This document shows positions 54,647-63,536 of a stretch of DNA of 64,000 bases, piece by piece. How positions within the stretch are numbered: the stretch's first letter is position 1; every line of letters begins with the position of its first letter. Source of the stretch: Nitrososphaerota archaeon (GTDB lineage: Archaea; Thermoproteota; Nitrososphaeria; Nitrososphaerales; CADDZS01); the NCBI GenBank assembly GCA_021325255.1, contig JAJPHP010000078.1, forward strand, positions 1 to 64,000. Reading direction: 5' to 3'. The translations under genes were made by a program, and so were the position numbers. The notes under the pieces were generated by a model. It saw only the letters and a program-made list of their open reading frames with translations, did no database searches and was not told where the DNA came from.

Positions 54647-55291
54647 ATGCTGAAACAAGTCTCGGTAATGGTAAAAACAGACAACATCTTGCAGGAGCTG
54701 GCCCAAAAGAACTCTTGCAAGGTGACCATAGTCGATTGCAAGCACTCAAACTCGAATGAAATGAGCCTGCTTGTTGAGATCGAAGGCAAAGATGTGAACC
54801 AACTTATCACAGACCTAAAGTCAAGACGAGAGGTAAAGCGAACATACTTTGCAAAGAGCAGTTCCTCAAAGACTCTCGTCATGTTGATACTCCAGTCGCC
54901 CATCTTCTGTGATGTAGCGAGGAGCTCGAACGCATTTTGCGTCGCCTGTCCGCTTAACTCTCGCGTCGTTGACGGAGCTCTTGAGTGGAGTCTCCTCGTG
55001 AAGGATGCGGCCGATATGTCGAACGTGATCGACCTACTCAGGTTCCGTGGCGCGACCACGAATCTCAGGAGGATCGAAAATGCCTTTCGAGACGAGGCTC
55101 TTACCTCTCACCAGAAGGAGATTCTTCTCGAAGCTACGAGGCGCGGCTACTTTGATTTTCCAAGGCGAGTCAGCTTGACGGCACTTGCGAAGGAACTCTC
55201 GATCAGTCCATCTACGTTGAGCGAAATTCTACGCAGAGGGGAATCGAAGATCGCAAGAGCGTATGCAAGTGGACTCGGATTATCAATATAG
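54647..55291 (+). CDS. Bat-type HTH-10 transcriptional regulator with Cys group
   Basis: The second HTH-10 protein in the window, 214 residues from ATG 54647. The sensor half has SSNAFCVACPLNS, with a further Cys just before it (IFCDVAR), analogous to the WCPVC and LNC Cys group in the paralogue at 17.3 kb. The C-terminal HTH is LTSHQKEILLEATRRGYFDF with the recognition-helix region SISPSTLSEILRRGE. Together with the two palindromes upstream this suggests autoregulation and control of the neighbouring membrane and ferredoxin genes or of the DUF2249 operon. Confidence 0.88.
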   Translation: MLKQVSVMVKTDNILQELAQKNSCKVTIVDCKHSNSNEMSLLVEIEGKDVNQLITDLKSRREVKRTYFAKSSSSKTLVMLILQSPIFCDVARSSNAFCVACPLNSRVVDGALEWSLLVKDAADMSNVIDLLRFRGATTNLRRIENAFRDEALTSHQKEILLEATRRGYFDFPRRVSLTALAKELSISPSTLSEILRRGESKIARAYASGLGLSI

Positions 55292-55484
55292 TCCGTTGGC
55301 ATAAGAAGACAGATTCGGAATTCGAAACTCTCCTTGCGTAGGAAGGGTTTGTAACAACGTTTTCCAAGCCGGGTTATGCGCGAGATTCTCTTGCAGAGTA
55401 ACTTTGCTTCCCGCAGGCAATCAACCAAAATCCCAAAATTTTTTGGGATAAGCTATATCCTTCCTGTCGCTACGCATAGTGTAC

Positions 55485-56153
55485 ATGGAAGCCAAACAAG
55501 AGGAAGAAAAAGAGCAAGGAAAACAGTTCGTAGTAGACGTGCGGCCGCTCTCTCCACCTGCACGACATTCTCACGTTCTCAAGACGTTTGACCAATTGAA
55601 GCCTGGTGAAACTCTTCTCGTGGTCAACGACCACGAACCTGTCCACCTAGTCCAGTTCATGAAGCACGAACGCCGCGATTTCAATTTCGAGTCCTACAGG
55701 GCCTACCAAAGGGGGCCGGCCGAGTGGGTTGGTGTCTTTCAACGAAAGACGATGGAAGAAGACGCAGACGGAAGCTTGAGCAAGTCAGGGGTCGTCTTTA
55801 CAAGTTTTGAAAAGGAAAAAATCGCCGACGATGCGAGCTTCTCGCCTGTTCCAGTCTATACCAGCAAAGACTACAAGGTAATACTCGCATACTTCAAGGC
55901 AGGGCAGTTCATACCAGTCCACACGCCCGGTATTGATCTCGTTCTCCTCGTCCACACCGGTAACGGTGAGGTCGTCGCAAGCGATCAAAGATTTAACGTC
56001 AAGCCAGGAGATTTGGTGGTCATTCCCAAGGGGCAGAAGCGCGGAGTTAGGGCGATAACCGACATGGAGATTCTTCACCTAGTGTCACCTGCGCCTGGAG
56101 ACGGAGATCACGAAGAAGTAGCGCGGAAAATCTCCAGCGGCACCTTTCTTTGA
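55485..56153 (+). CDS. DUF2249-cupin fusion protein
   Basis: The N-terminal 75 residues form a DUF2249 domain (VVDVRPLSPPARHSHVLKTF, LVVNDHEPVHLVQFMKHER) like those beside hemerythrins and NO-related genes, and the C-terminal half is a cupin (FKAGQFIPVHTPGIDLVLLV, KPGDLVVIPKGQKRG) with metal-ligand His residues fewer than usual. The fusion could sense a ligand. ATG 55485 is the start (a GTG at 55479 is also in frame). It starts an operon with MIP18, NnrS-like and molybdopterin-fold genes. Confidence 0.85.
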   Translation: MEAKQEEEKEQGKQFVVDVRPLSPPARHSHVLKTFDQLKPGETLLVVNDHEPVHLVQFMKHERRDFNFESYRAYQRGPAEWVGVFQRKTMEEDADGSLSKSGVVFTSFEKEKIADDASFSPVPVYTSKDYKVILAYFKAGQFIPVHTPGIDLVLLVHTGNGEVVASDQRFNVKPGDLVVIPKGQKRGVRAITDMEILHLVSPAPGDGDHEEVARKISSGTFL

Positions 56154-56197
56154 TTACCACCCGTGTCAGAACGCTCCTTTTCGAAGATGGCGACACA

Positions 56198-56542
56198 ATG
56201 CCTGGGCCACTTGCATCTTCCGCGAACACCGCCGCGAATCTGATTCCTTCGAGGAAAGAGCAGATTCTGGCGATGCTTAGGAACTGTTATGATCCGGAGA
56301 TTCCATTCAACATCGTCGACCTCGGGCTGATTTACTCCATTGAACTAAAAGAAGATGAGGTGAAGATCAAGATGACGCTGACCTCTCCTGGCTGTCCGGT
56401 TGGCCCGTGGCTAACCGACGAAGTAAAGGAAGCATGCCTTGGCGTCGAAGGGACAAAACAGGTCTTTGTAGAGATTGTCTTCAATCCACCCTGGAGTCCT
56501 GCAATGATGAGCGAATCAGCTCACAAAGCTTTGGGCTTCTGA
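56198..56542 (+). CDS. MIP18/DUF59 metal-sulfur cluster assembly factor
   Basis: A 114-residue protein with YDPEIPFNIVDLGLIYSIELKE and TLTSPGCPVGPWLTDEVK with the conserved Cys and DPE-type motif of the DUF59/PaaD/SufT family. It helps iron-sulfur cluster delivery. I use the ATG at 56198; an in-frame TTG at 56150 overlaps the previous gene by four bases. Operon position suggests repair of clusters damaged by NO or oxygen. Confidence 0.92.
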   Translation: MPGPLASSANTAANLIPSRKEQILAMLRNCYDPEIPFNIVDLGLIYSIELKEDEVKIKMTLTSPGCPVGPWLTDEVKEACLGVEGTKQVFVEIVFNPPWSPAMMSESAHKALGF

Positions 56543-56590
56543 AACGGAAAAAATGTAGAGAAAAGGAAAAGGAGACTCTGCTTGCCTAAA

Positions 56591-57802
56591 ATGAAGCCCG
56601 GCATCTTCATTGGAATTGCCCTAGCATTCATGATGCTCGCGCTTCTGACGGGAATCTTCAGACTCATGAGCGACTATGCGCTGTACCCGGGGATACTGTC
56701 GGGCCTCTATGCGCTGCATCCGATAATGATGGTTTTCGGATTCCTGGCGACCATCGTCATGGCGGAACGTGTCGCCGGGATTTCAGTTGTCCCTAGGTTC
56801 AAAAGCACCAGAGTGGCAGTCGCAATGGTTCCGCTCACAGCCCTCGGAGTTGTTTCGGAGATTTTCGGATATGCGACGGGTCCAAGCCTCCTTCGTTACG
56901 TTGGAAGCGCACTCCTCTTCGGAGGATGTCTTGCATTCCTCATAGTTTTGATCGGCCTAACGAGGAAGACAGGAATAAAGTTGCCATTCTACTTCATGAT
57001 CCTCTCCGTTGCTTCACTTATCGCAGCGTCCGTGTACACTGCATCCAAGCTTCCGGCGGGAGACCTCTCACTCATAATGTTGCTTCTCTCATTCCCAGTG
57101 ATTTTCATTCTTGGGGAGAGGGTGGAACTCACGCGATTTGTATCCTCGGGTACTTCCTCTAGAAAGTTTCAAGCTGCGTTCGTTTCTTCTATTTTAGCTG
57201 TGGCCCTGTTTGCACTTGCTGGTTTGCCGATGTCTCCTTCCTTAGAATCTGAGCTTGTCTCTGCAGGCCTTGCGATGCTCTTTGCAACTTTTGTTGTCGT
57301 CCTTTCCGCGGAGGTTTCAAACTTCAGGCTCCTTTCAAAGTCTGCCCAGCCTCTCCAAAGATACGTTTCCATTCACACTCGGATCGCGTACTCGTGGGGA
57401 TTGGGCGGAATAATCTTTGCAGAGATCTATTTCCTCGTTCCAACACTTCACGTCAACTTGTACGACGCTTTCATACACTCGATCGCTGTAGGCTTTATCG
57501 GGACAATGCTTCTTGCTCACGGGCCCGTCATACTTCCCTCCGTCACAGGCAGGAGGCTTGCTTCTACCCGCGTCTCAATTCTTCCGCTGATACTTCTGAC
57601 GGTAGCCAATTTAATCAGGGCCGCCGGAGACCTGCTGCTGAGCACTTTCTACTCGACGCTCTTCCTGAGTTTGGTAGGTCTTTCGGGCTGGCTCGTACTT
57701 GCAAGTGTCCTTGCGTTTGTCCCCTCAATTCTTTTGGCCACGAGCCCGAGGAAACTAGAAGGCGGCATACTTGCAAGAAATTCCGATTATGAAAATCACT
57801 GA
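56591..57802 (+). CDS. NnrS-like multi-helix membrane protein
   Basis: A 403-residue protein with 11-12 transmembrane helices. The segments LHPIMMVFGFLATIVMAER and FIHSIAVGFIGTMLLAHGPV followed by a PSVTGR loop are similar to NnrS-type heme- and copper-binding proteins that protect from nitric oxide. The His positions in those helices could bind heme. The start is ATG 56591 (TTG at 56582 also possible). It is the third gene of the DUF2249-cupin operon. Confidence 0.7.
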   Translation: MKPGIFIGIALAFMMLALLTGIFRLMSDYALYPGILSGLYALHPIMMVFGFLATIVMAERVAGISVVPRFKSTRVAVAMVPLTALGVVSEIFGYATGPSLLRYVGSALLFGGCLAFLIVLIGLTRKTGIKLPFYFMILSVASLIAASVYTASKLPAGDLSLIMLLLSFPVIFILGERVELTRFVSSGTSSRKFQAAFVSSILAVALFALAGLPMSPSLESELVSAGLAMLFATFVVVLSAEVSNFRLLSKSAQPLQRYVSIHTRIAYSWGLGGIIFAEIYFLVPTLHVNLYDAFIHSIAVGFIGTMLLAHGPVILPSVTGRRLASTRVSILPLILLTVANLIRAAGDLLLSTFYSTLFLSLVGLSGWLVLASVLAFVPSILLATSPRKLEGGILARNSDYENH

Positions 57803-57829
57803 AAAATGATTAGGACGATGTAAACTAAA

Positions 57830-58330
57830 ATGAAGCGAGTCCTGAAGAGTCTGCCGGAATTCCGAGCGAAGAAACATAGCTCCTTCAAGGGCCTTTCCAT
57901 CTTTGTCGATGAGAAGGAAATACTCAAGATTAAGAACGTTGAAAGGTACCCGACCGCGAAACTCACCGAGGACTTCAGGTGCCTTGAAGGATGGGAGGTC
58001 AAGGGAGTGGCCTGGGAGGGCGTCAGGGTTTCGAGCTTGCTGAGCGAGGTGAATTTGAGCCCGAAAATTCGATGGGTTCTCTTTGGCTCGGGAGAGTTCA
58101 CCTGGCAGATTAAGCTTGGTGATGCGCTAAAGGACACTACTCTGCTCGCCACGAAGATGAACGGGAGCAGTATTTCTACTGTGCATGGAGGACCGCTGAG
58201 GCTCGTCTTTAGGGGTCAACGCTGCTTTGAGAGCGTAAAGAGCGTTGATAGGATTGTCCTCCTCAAAAAGGGAGTAAATCCCACAGCTGAACTCATTGCA
58301 AAATCAAGAATAAGAGAAAAGAAGCAATAA
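57830..58330 (+). CDS. Small sulfite-oxidase-fold molybdopterin protein
   Basis: A 166-residue protein with the oxidoreductase molybdopterin-binding fold (PF00174-like): FRCLEGWEVKGVAWEGVRVSSLL gives the likely Mo-ligand Cys (about residue 48) and VHGGPLRLVFRG the pterin-binding part. It is of the short YedY/sulfite-oxidase type, lacks a signal peptide and lacks the dimerisation domain. It ends the operon exactly where the convergent MazG-like gene ends (58330/58331). Confidence 0.85.
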   Translation: MKRVLKSLPEFRAKKHSSFKGLSIFVDEKEILKIKNVERYPTAKLTEDFRCLEGWEVKGVAWEGVRVSSLLSEVNLSPKIRWVLFGSGEFTWQIKLGDALKDTTLLATKMNGSSISTVHGGPLRLVFRGQRCFESVKSVDRIVLLKKGVNPTAELIAKSRIREKKQ

Positions 58331-59560
58331 TCAGTCGAACGCGGCCTTCAATGTTCCAATGGACGCCGCGCGCTCGCCACGCCTTAAAGCTAGCTCTTCA
58401 AGGCTTTTCTCGAAGAGAGCTCTAAGGTGGTTTGCGTCTGAGTAATTGAGCAGCATGATCTTCTCGGGTTGAAAGACTTTGAGCAGGTACTGGGCAAAGT
58501 CCTTAGTCGTGTCCTTGGCGAACACCCATATGTTTCCCTTTGACAGAATTGAGTAGCAAGACAGCGTTTCGAAAATCTGCCTATAGTAAGATTGTGTCGA
58601 CCCCACCTCTCTGGCCTCTGGCGAAGTTAGAATTATGCAGGCAGCGTCGCTTCTGTTGATCAGATCTAGAGATGTTGCAAGATCCTTTGTAGCCTGAACG
58701 GAAGGTGAAGTATTGACGAGAACCCTGAAGCCATGCTTTGCTCCTGAATCAAGTACGACGTACTTTTCTTCATCCGTCGTTGAACTCCCAAAGGACACGT
58801 AAAGATTGGCGAACGGATGGCAGGTGTCAGTGTCGCAAATTGATTGCAGACATACGGGGCAATGATCGTCGTACTTTTCAAAGACGATTTCGGCGAGGTC
58901 GAGCTTGAGCAACTGCGAGGCGGTAAGAGTCCAAGCGAGTATTGCAGCAAGCTTGGATGTAATTTGCTCAGGCGAAGCTCGCTTTCTCTGAAGCATGGCA
59001 AGGTCACCAACATCCTTCATCATTGCCACGAGAGCGTTCATCGGAGTGAGCCTCGCGTTTTCCCTTTGATAGACCTTCGAAATGAACTCCTGCCAATCTC
59101 GAAGAGTTTGTGGCTCTGAAAAATCGGTCAGGACGGGTTGCTCCTCGTCGCTGGTCCAAGAAGGTCGCGGGGCATTCTTGCCGTACTTCTGCCAAGCGAG
59201 TTCAGAAAGATTGACGTTCAGTTTGATTGCAAGCGAGCAAATCCAAGAAAAAACATCAGCGAGGTTTGGGGCGATCTGAGCTCTATCTTGCGACTCCATC
59301 GGGTTTACGAGCTCTGCAACTTCTTCTACCAGCCTCGAAATCAGATATTCCGTCGTGTGCTTGTCGTGTCGCTTGCCGTAGATTCTGCCAAACTTCGTGA
59401 GCCACTCGTCCAGGGTGAGCAACGAGAAATCAACATCAGAGCTTGCCTGTTTTGAATCAAGCACCTTTCTACCACTCTCGTCGCTTAAAATGTGACGAAA
59501 TGGGGCGGTTTGGCCTGATTCCAGGCCACTACTCTTTTCCCGCTTCTTTTCTTCTACCAT
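58331..59560 (-). CDS. Tandem MazG-like protein with Cys-rich linker and unknown C-terminal domain
   Basis: The 409-residue protein has two MazG-like helical repeats. Repeat one (about 50-128) has E79-E80-x2-E83 but Asn99 where the second motif needs Glu (NLAD, D102). Repeat two (about 155-230) has only KDVGD for the first motif and KLAA for the second, so it is degenerate. A Cys group C234-x2-C237, C242 and C247 follows, then a 150-residue C-terminal domain of alternating strands and helices with no recognised family. Metal-dependent pyrophosphohydrolysis is doubtful. It faces the KaiC-like gene across 249 bases. Confidence 0.75.
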   Translation of the reverse strand: MVEEKKREKSSGLESGQTAPFRHILSDESGRKVLDSKQASSDVDFSLLTLDEWLTKFGRIYGKRHDKHTTEYLISRLVEEVAELVNPMESQDRAQIAPNLADVFSWICSLAIKLNVNLSELAWQKYGKNAPRPSWTSDEEQPVLTDFSEPQTLRDWQEFISKVYQRENARLTPMNALVAMMKDVGDLAMLQRKRASPEQITSKLAAILAWTLTASQLLKLDLAEIVFEKYDDHCPVCLQSICDTDTCHPFANLYVSFGSSTTDEEKYVVLDSGAKHGFRVLVNTSPSVQATKDLATSLDLINRSDAACIILTSPEAREVGSTQSYYRQIFETLSCYSILSKGNIWVFAKDTTKDFAQYLLKVFQPEKIMLLNYSDANHLRALFEKSLEELALRRGERAASIGTLKAAFD

Positions 59561-59809
59561 CAGGCTCTAAAGTTCGAGATACCTTTGAAAAAAAGGTTTG
59601 GATTATCTAGACAGTTTTAAGGGTTGTAAGCTCTACACTTGATTTTCGCACTCCTTTAAAGGAATTTGAGGCCTTGATAGAAGACGAACTTTGAAGATTT
59701 GCGCTGAAAAATATGCACGAGCAGTCACTCTGAGATTAGTTATTACTTCTCTAGTGCCCGCAATATCTTACTCTGCGAAGCAACTAACTATGAATCTAAA
59801 CGGATTCTG

Positions 59810-61735
59810 TTGGATTGGCTCAGCCGGCACCGCGTGAGAGGAAGTTCTGAAAATTTGAGCCAGATTGAGAAATCTACCTCCCCGAGCCCAGTTAATAGGG
59901 TACCAAGGAGAGTAAAGCTCGACTCTGAACACTACCACGCTCTAATGAAGAAGGAGCACCCCGACTGGAACTTTTGTCCTACCTGCAACGCAAGTCTGAG
60001 CGAGGCAGCTCAATCCTCACTATTCAGCATACTACTCTCGGACCGCGAGAACAAATTTATCGTCTCGATCTCGCTCTCTCCCGAGAATGGTACGGGTGTA
60101 GTGAGCCCCTTCTCTCTGGACGGCACTTCAAAGTTCCCGGTTTGGGCGGAACCTGCTCAGATCGGTTCTCCGATGCTTGCACGTGAGAGGCTTTTCGAGG
60201 AGACAATCATACAGCACGTTCTCCCCGCATTCAAGTACGGTCTAAAGGTTTCCAAATTCACGGGAAAAGACAGCGATCAGAGTGCATTTACCCAACTCTT
60301 CATGAAGTATGCCCAGAAAGAAATGTCAGAAAAGGCCTTCGAATCGTTTTCGCCGAGCCCAGAGATTCAGTCTCAGATGTGGATGAAGGAGCAACCAGAC
60401 GGGATCGGCCCCCCTCTTCCGGCGGAACCACAAGGTGGGGTTGTGGAGAAAGTAGGAGCGATCAATCGGCTCGACACCACCGAGACACCACTGATCGCAC
60501 AACGCGCCGTCCAAGAAGGTGAAAAACCTGCAAGCCAGATCGTCGTCCCTGGCATGCCGAATATGGCAGCAACTGGTGTTGTGGGCTTTGACAGAATTTT
60601 TGGAGGAGGCATTCCTAAAGACCGACTGACACTTCTCTCCGGCGAATCTGGTTCGGGCAAGTCAATTTTTGCCATAAAGTTCCTTCTCGAGGGAGCAAAG
60701 AGACAGGAGCCAAGCATCCTTGCGATTTCAGATGGCGACCCGCTTGAAATACTCGAAGAGTCTGAGGCTCTCGGATTGCCTATAGTTAGGGCAATAGAAG
60801 AGAAGAAAGTTTTTCTTGTAATAAAGGATCCGCAGAAGGAGTACAGCGTAAAGACCGCCGACATTTACAATTCCAAGAATAATTCAGAGTTTGTCGAAGT
60901 GATACGGCGCATCGCGAGACGCAACCGAGTGCGGCGAATAGTCATAGACAATCTGACAAGTCTCATTTCGGCAGGAAATTTGGACGTGGTAAGGAAAAGG
61001 GTATCCGAAATCACTCAGACACTCGCCGACCTCCACTGCACGGTTCTCGCAACGGGAAACCTTCAGCACGGATCCAAGAATCTGACCTACTACGGCGTCG
61101 AAGAGTTCTTCTTCAGTGCTCTAATCTCCCTGAAGTCTAGCAACATTGAAGGGGGTCTCGTGCGCTACCTTCACGTTCCCAAGATGAAAGGGATCGGGCA
61201 CCCACTATCAAAGTATGTCTTTGAAATTCAGCCCCAGGCAGGTATTGCAGTTACGGATCCTTTGAAGGATTATCTTGCATCCAGCAGGAAGAGATCGACG
61301 CGGTCTTTCGTCGCTGACTCCGATGCTATGGAATCGATATTGAAGCTTCTCGCTGCGAAGCTTACACAGGCACCGACCTGGGGCGCAGAGAGTCAGTTTA
61401 ACTTTCTGAACAGCAATTTGGTCCCATCAACAGAGGTGAGGCCAGTCCCAACTACCTCAAACCGACAGCCGACAACTTCGCAATATACACTTCCTCTGGG
61501 CGGTAAGGAACAGGGGCCGCTCGGACTTTCCAAGAAGATCGATTCAGTGCCGCAAGTCTACACGCAGAGGATAGGTCAGGGCTCGCGAAAAACCGTCGAA
61601 GGCAAACTGCCAACTGCAGCCGCAGACAACCCATGGTCTTCCATTTTGTCCGAGCGCGAAGAGAACGAGGGAGAAGGAGAAATCACAGGCTCCGCCGTCA
61701 TAAAGAAGGATCAGACTGTAGTCTCAGCTGATTGA
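59810..61735 (+). CDS. KaiC/RecA-like ATPase with Cys-knuckle N terminus
   Basis: The 641-residue protein has three parts. The N-terminal 240 residues contain HPDWNFCPTCNASLSE with a Cys pair. A KaiC-like RecA domain spans about 250-500: GFDRIFGGGIP, Walker A GESGSGKS near 279, ISDGDP and a Walker B-like RRIVIDNLTSL near 376. The last 140 residues are Ser/Pro/Thr/Gln-rich and likely disordered. The second catalytic motifs (for example Glu after Walker A helices) are not clear by eye. The TTG start at 59810 is used for lack of a better one. It is the first gene of a plus-strand cluster with actin- and vWA-type genes. Confidence 0.85.
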   Translation: MDWLSRHRVRGSSENLSQIEKSTSPSPVNRVPRRVKLDSEHYHALMKKEHPDWNFCPTCNASLSEAAQSSLFSILLSDRENKFIVSISLSPENGTGVVSPFSLDGTSKFPVWAEPAQIGSPMLARERLFEETIIQHVLPAFKYGLKVSKFTGKDSDQSAFTQLFMKYAQKEMSEKAFESFSPSPEIQSQMWMKEQPDGIGPPLPAEPQGGVVEKVGAINRLDTTETPLIAQRAVQEGEKPASQIVVPGMPNMAATGVVGFDRIFGGGIPKDRLTLLSGESGSGKSIFAIKFLLEGAKRQEPSILAISDGDPLEILEESEALGLPIVRAIEEKKVFLVIKDPQKEYSVKTADIYNSKNNSEFVEVIRRIARRNRVRRIVIDNLTSLISAGNLDVVRKRVSEITQTLADLHCTVLATGNLQHGSKNLTYYGVEEFFFSALISLKSSNIEGGLVRYLHVPKMKGIGHPLSKYVFEIQPQAGIAVTDPLKDYLASSRKRSTRSFVADSDAMESILKLLAAKLTQAPTWGAESQFNFLNSNLVPSTEVRPVPTTSNRQPTTSQYTLPLGGKEQGPLGLSKKIDSVPQVYTQRIGQGSRKTVEGKLPTAAADNPWSSILSEREENEGEGEITGSAVIKKDQTVVSAD

Positions 61736-62090
61736 TTTGACATAAAGAACGCAAAGACAATTTGCAGTCTGAAAGTACGAATGGATTTGTGCCCTCAGAG
61801 TAGTTCCCATTTCGCCTTTCCATCTTTTTTTCAAGAGACAGTGGCCAAGGCGTAGGTATCTCCGAATTCAAGCGAAAAGAAATACTAAAGATTGTTTCAA
61901 GCATTTGATTCTTCTATCTTATATTTTTCACATCTTTATTTCTTGAGTTGGTTACTTGACAGGTAGTTAGACTGCTGGCCAAGCGAAACGAGATCTCGTC
62001 GTCTCGGCAAATGCCGGGGAGTAGGATGGGCGAGGAATCATCAGCTGCGCATAGACCTGCAAAGCTAGCCTGAAAGTTCGTGAAGCACCT
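61736..62090. other. Intergenic region before the actin-type gene
   Basis: A 355-base AT-rich stretch with no convincing gene. The start of the coiled-coil ORF lies just after it. I see no repeat or RNA gene. Confidence 0.4.
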
Positions 62091-62108
62091 TTGGGGCACC
62101 GCGTTTAT

Positions 62109-62198
62109 GTGTTGGAAAAGGAACTGAAGACAAAAGAAATCGAGGACAAATTAGCAGAGTTAGAAGAGCAAAGAGAGAGTTTGGATCACAAGAAATGA
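62109..62198 (+). CDS. Tiny coiled-coil ORF coupled to the actin-type gene
   Basis: From GTG 62109 (or TTG 62091) a 29- to 35-residue, highly charged helical peptide is read (ELKTKEIEDKLAELEEQR in the middle). Its TGA overlaps the ATG of the actin-type gene (ATGA), which is a typical sign of translational coupling. It may be a small coiled-coil partner or a leader peptide. Confidence 0.4.
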   Translation: MLEKELKTKEIEDKLAELEEQRESLDHKK

Positions 62199-63481
62199 GC
62201 GCACAAAAGAGTTACAAAGAACTTTTCACGTTCGGCGAAGATTACGGAACCTCCGAATTCAAATTTGGGCCCGCATCTCTTGGGGACATCCCCGACGTGA
62301 TAGAAAACAGAGGATACTTCCCCGACATTACAGAAGCAACGTTTGGTGTATACGGGTACTCCAAGCCCTCTCCCATAATTGTGGGACCGGAGGTTTCGGA
62401 GCACCTCGAGTCCAGGGCAGACCTTACAGAACGCCTCGTATACCCAATGACTTCTGGTCTGATAGATAGTTCAGATCATAGGGCATGGGCCGTCGTGAAG
62501 GAGATTACCAGGTACGGCCTGAATAGGTACGCCCCATCGAACCAATCAGGTTTTGAGGGCTTCAACTGCGTTGCCGCTCTTTTCTCCGGTTCGCCGAGAT
62601 ACATGTATGAGAAGATCTTCACCCTGCACGAAGAAATAAACAAGGAAGAGGGCAGAAAACTAGTAAAGAACGTCACCGTGATTCCTCAACCGCTTGCGGT
62701 GGCAATCGCCCAGAAGGCCGTCACGTGCACAGTGGTCGAGGCTGGTCATGGCAATACTCAGATCACTCCGATAAGCAAGTCGGTCATAGGCTCAGCACTC
62801 GTGACTCTAAATCGCGGGGGCGCGGATGTAGACGCACTGGCTGGAGAGATACTCCGCGACGCGGGTTACGGAGATCTCGCAAGAGAGAAGAAATTCGTTA
62901 AACTGTTCAAAGAAACCGTCGGGCTCGTTCCGTCAAATCTGAACCGTGTGATGGAGAACGAAAATGACCCAAAGTTCAAGTTTGTTTTCAAGATACCGGG
63001 CACGCGCATCAATGTGGAGTTAGGCGGAGCCTCCTGGCAGCGCTTCCTCCTAGGAGAGTATTTCTTCAACCCGGAGCATGAAGTCTTTCACTCCTATTAC
63101 AAGCGCGGATTCAAGCGGCCCGGTGACGGGCATTCGAAGGGAGAAGTGGTGCCCGGAACAATAGGCCTGGTGGACGCAATCTCGAAAGCAATCGAAAAAT
63201 GCTCCTTTGAAATCCAAGGCTCTCTGTACCACAGCATTCTTCTGTCCGGAGGCAACTTCGCCTGGAGAGTCCCGCCCGGGCTCGAGGAGTACGCGATCGA
63301 CTGCGCTACGAAGATCAGGTACATGCTCCAATCTGCCGGTGTCTCTGATAGCAAAGTTGCTCTGACTCCAAATCCTCAGTACAACGTTTGGCAGGGGTTG
63401 ATTGTCTACGGCTTATTCCTCCCAGAGGAGTACAGGTGGAAGTGGGAACGCCAAGAAGGATGGATATCTGCGATACAGTAG
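62195..63481 (+). CDS. Actin-superfamily ATPase
   Basis: A 428-residue protein with actin/ParM-type nucleotide-binding elements. Phosphate-1 is EDYGTSEFKFG (about residues 15-25), phosphate-2 is EAGHGNTQITPI near 181, and the adenosine motif is LLSGGNFAW near 349. It is longer than ParM (about 320) and near crenactin or actin length, with an insert-like middle region. It probably forms filaments in the cytoplasm. Genes on both sides (KaiC-like, vWA) are not the usual arcadins or segregation partners. It is preceded by the coupled coiled-coil ORF. Confidence 0.8.
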   Translation: MSAQKSYKELFTFGEDYGTSEFKFGPASLGDIPDVIENRGYFPDITEATFGVYGYSKPSPIIVGPEVSEHLESRADLTERLVYPMTSGLIDSSDHRAWAVVKEITRYGLNRYAPSNQSGFEGFNCVAALFSGSPRYMYEKIFTLHEEINKEEGRKLVKNVTVIPQPLAVAIAQKAVTCTVVEAGHGNTQITPISKSVIGSALVTLNRGGADVDALAGEILRDAGYGDLAREKKFVKLFKETVGLVPSNLNRVMENENDPKFKFVFKIPGTRINVELGGASWQRFLLGEYFFNPEHEVFHSYYKRGFKRPGDGHSKGEVVPGTIGLVDAISKAIEKCSFEIQGSLYHSILLSGGNFAWRVPPGLEEYAIDCATKIRYMLQSAGVSDSKVALTPNPQYNVWQGLIVYGLFLPEEYRWKWERQEGWISAIQ

Positions 63482-63536
63482 TCCGCGGTCCGAAGGGAGC
63501 AAGCGAATTTCGCGAGTAAATAGGAAAAAGTTGTAG

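Noticed and set aside
59810..61735. A circadian KaiABC system
   Set aside because: Only one RecA domain is present and there is no KaiA or KaiB; many archaeal KaiC-like ATPases are unrelated to clocks.
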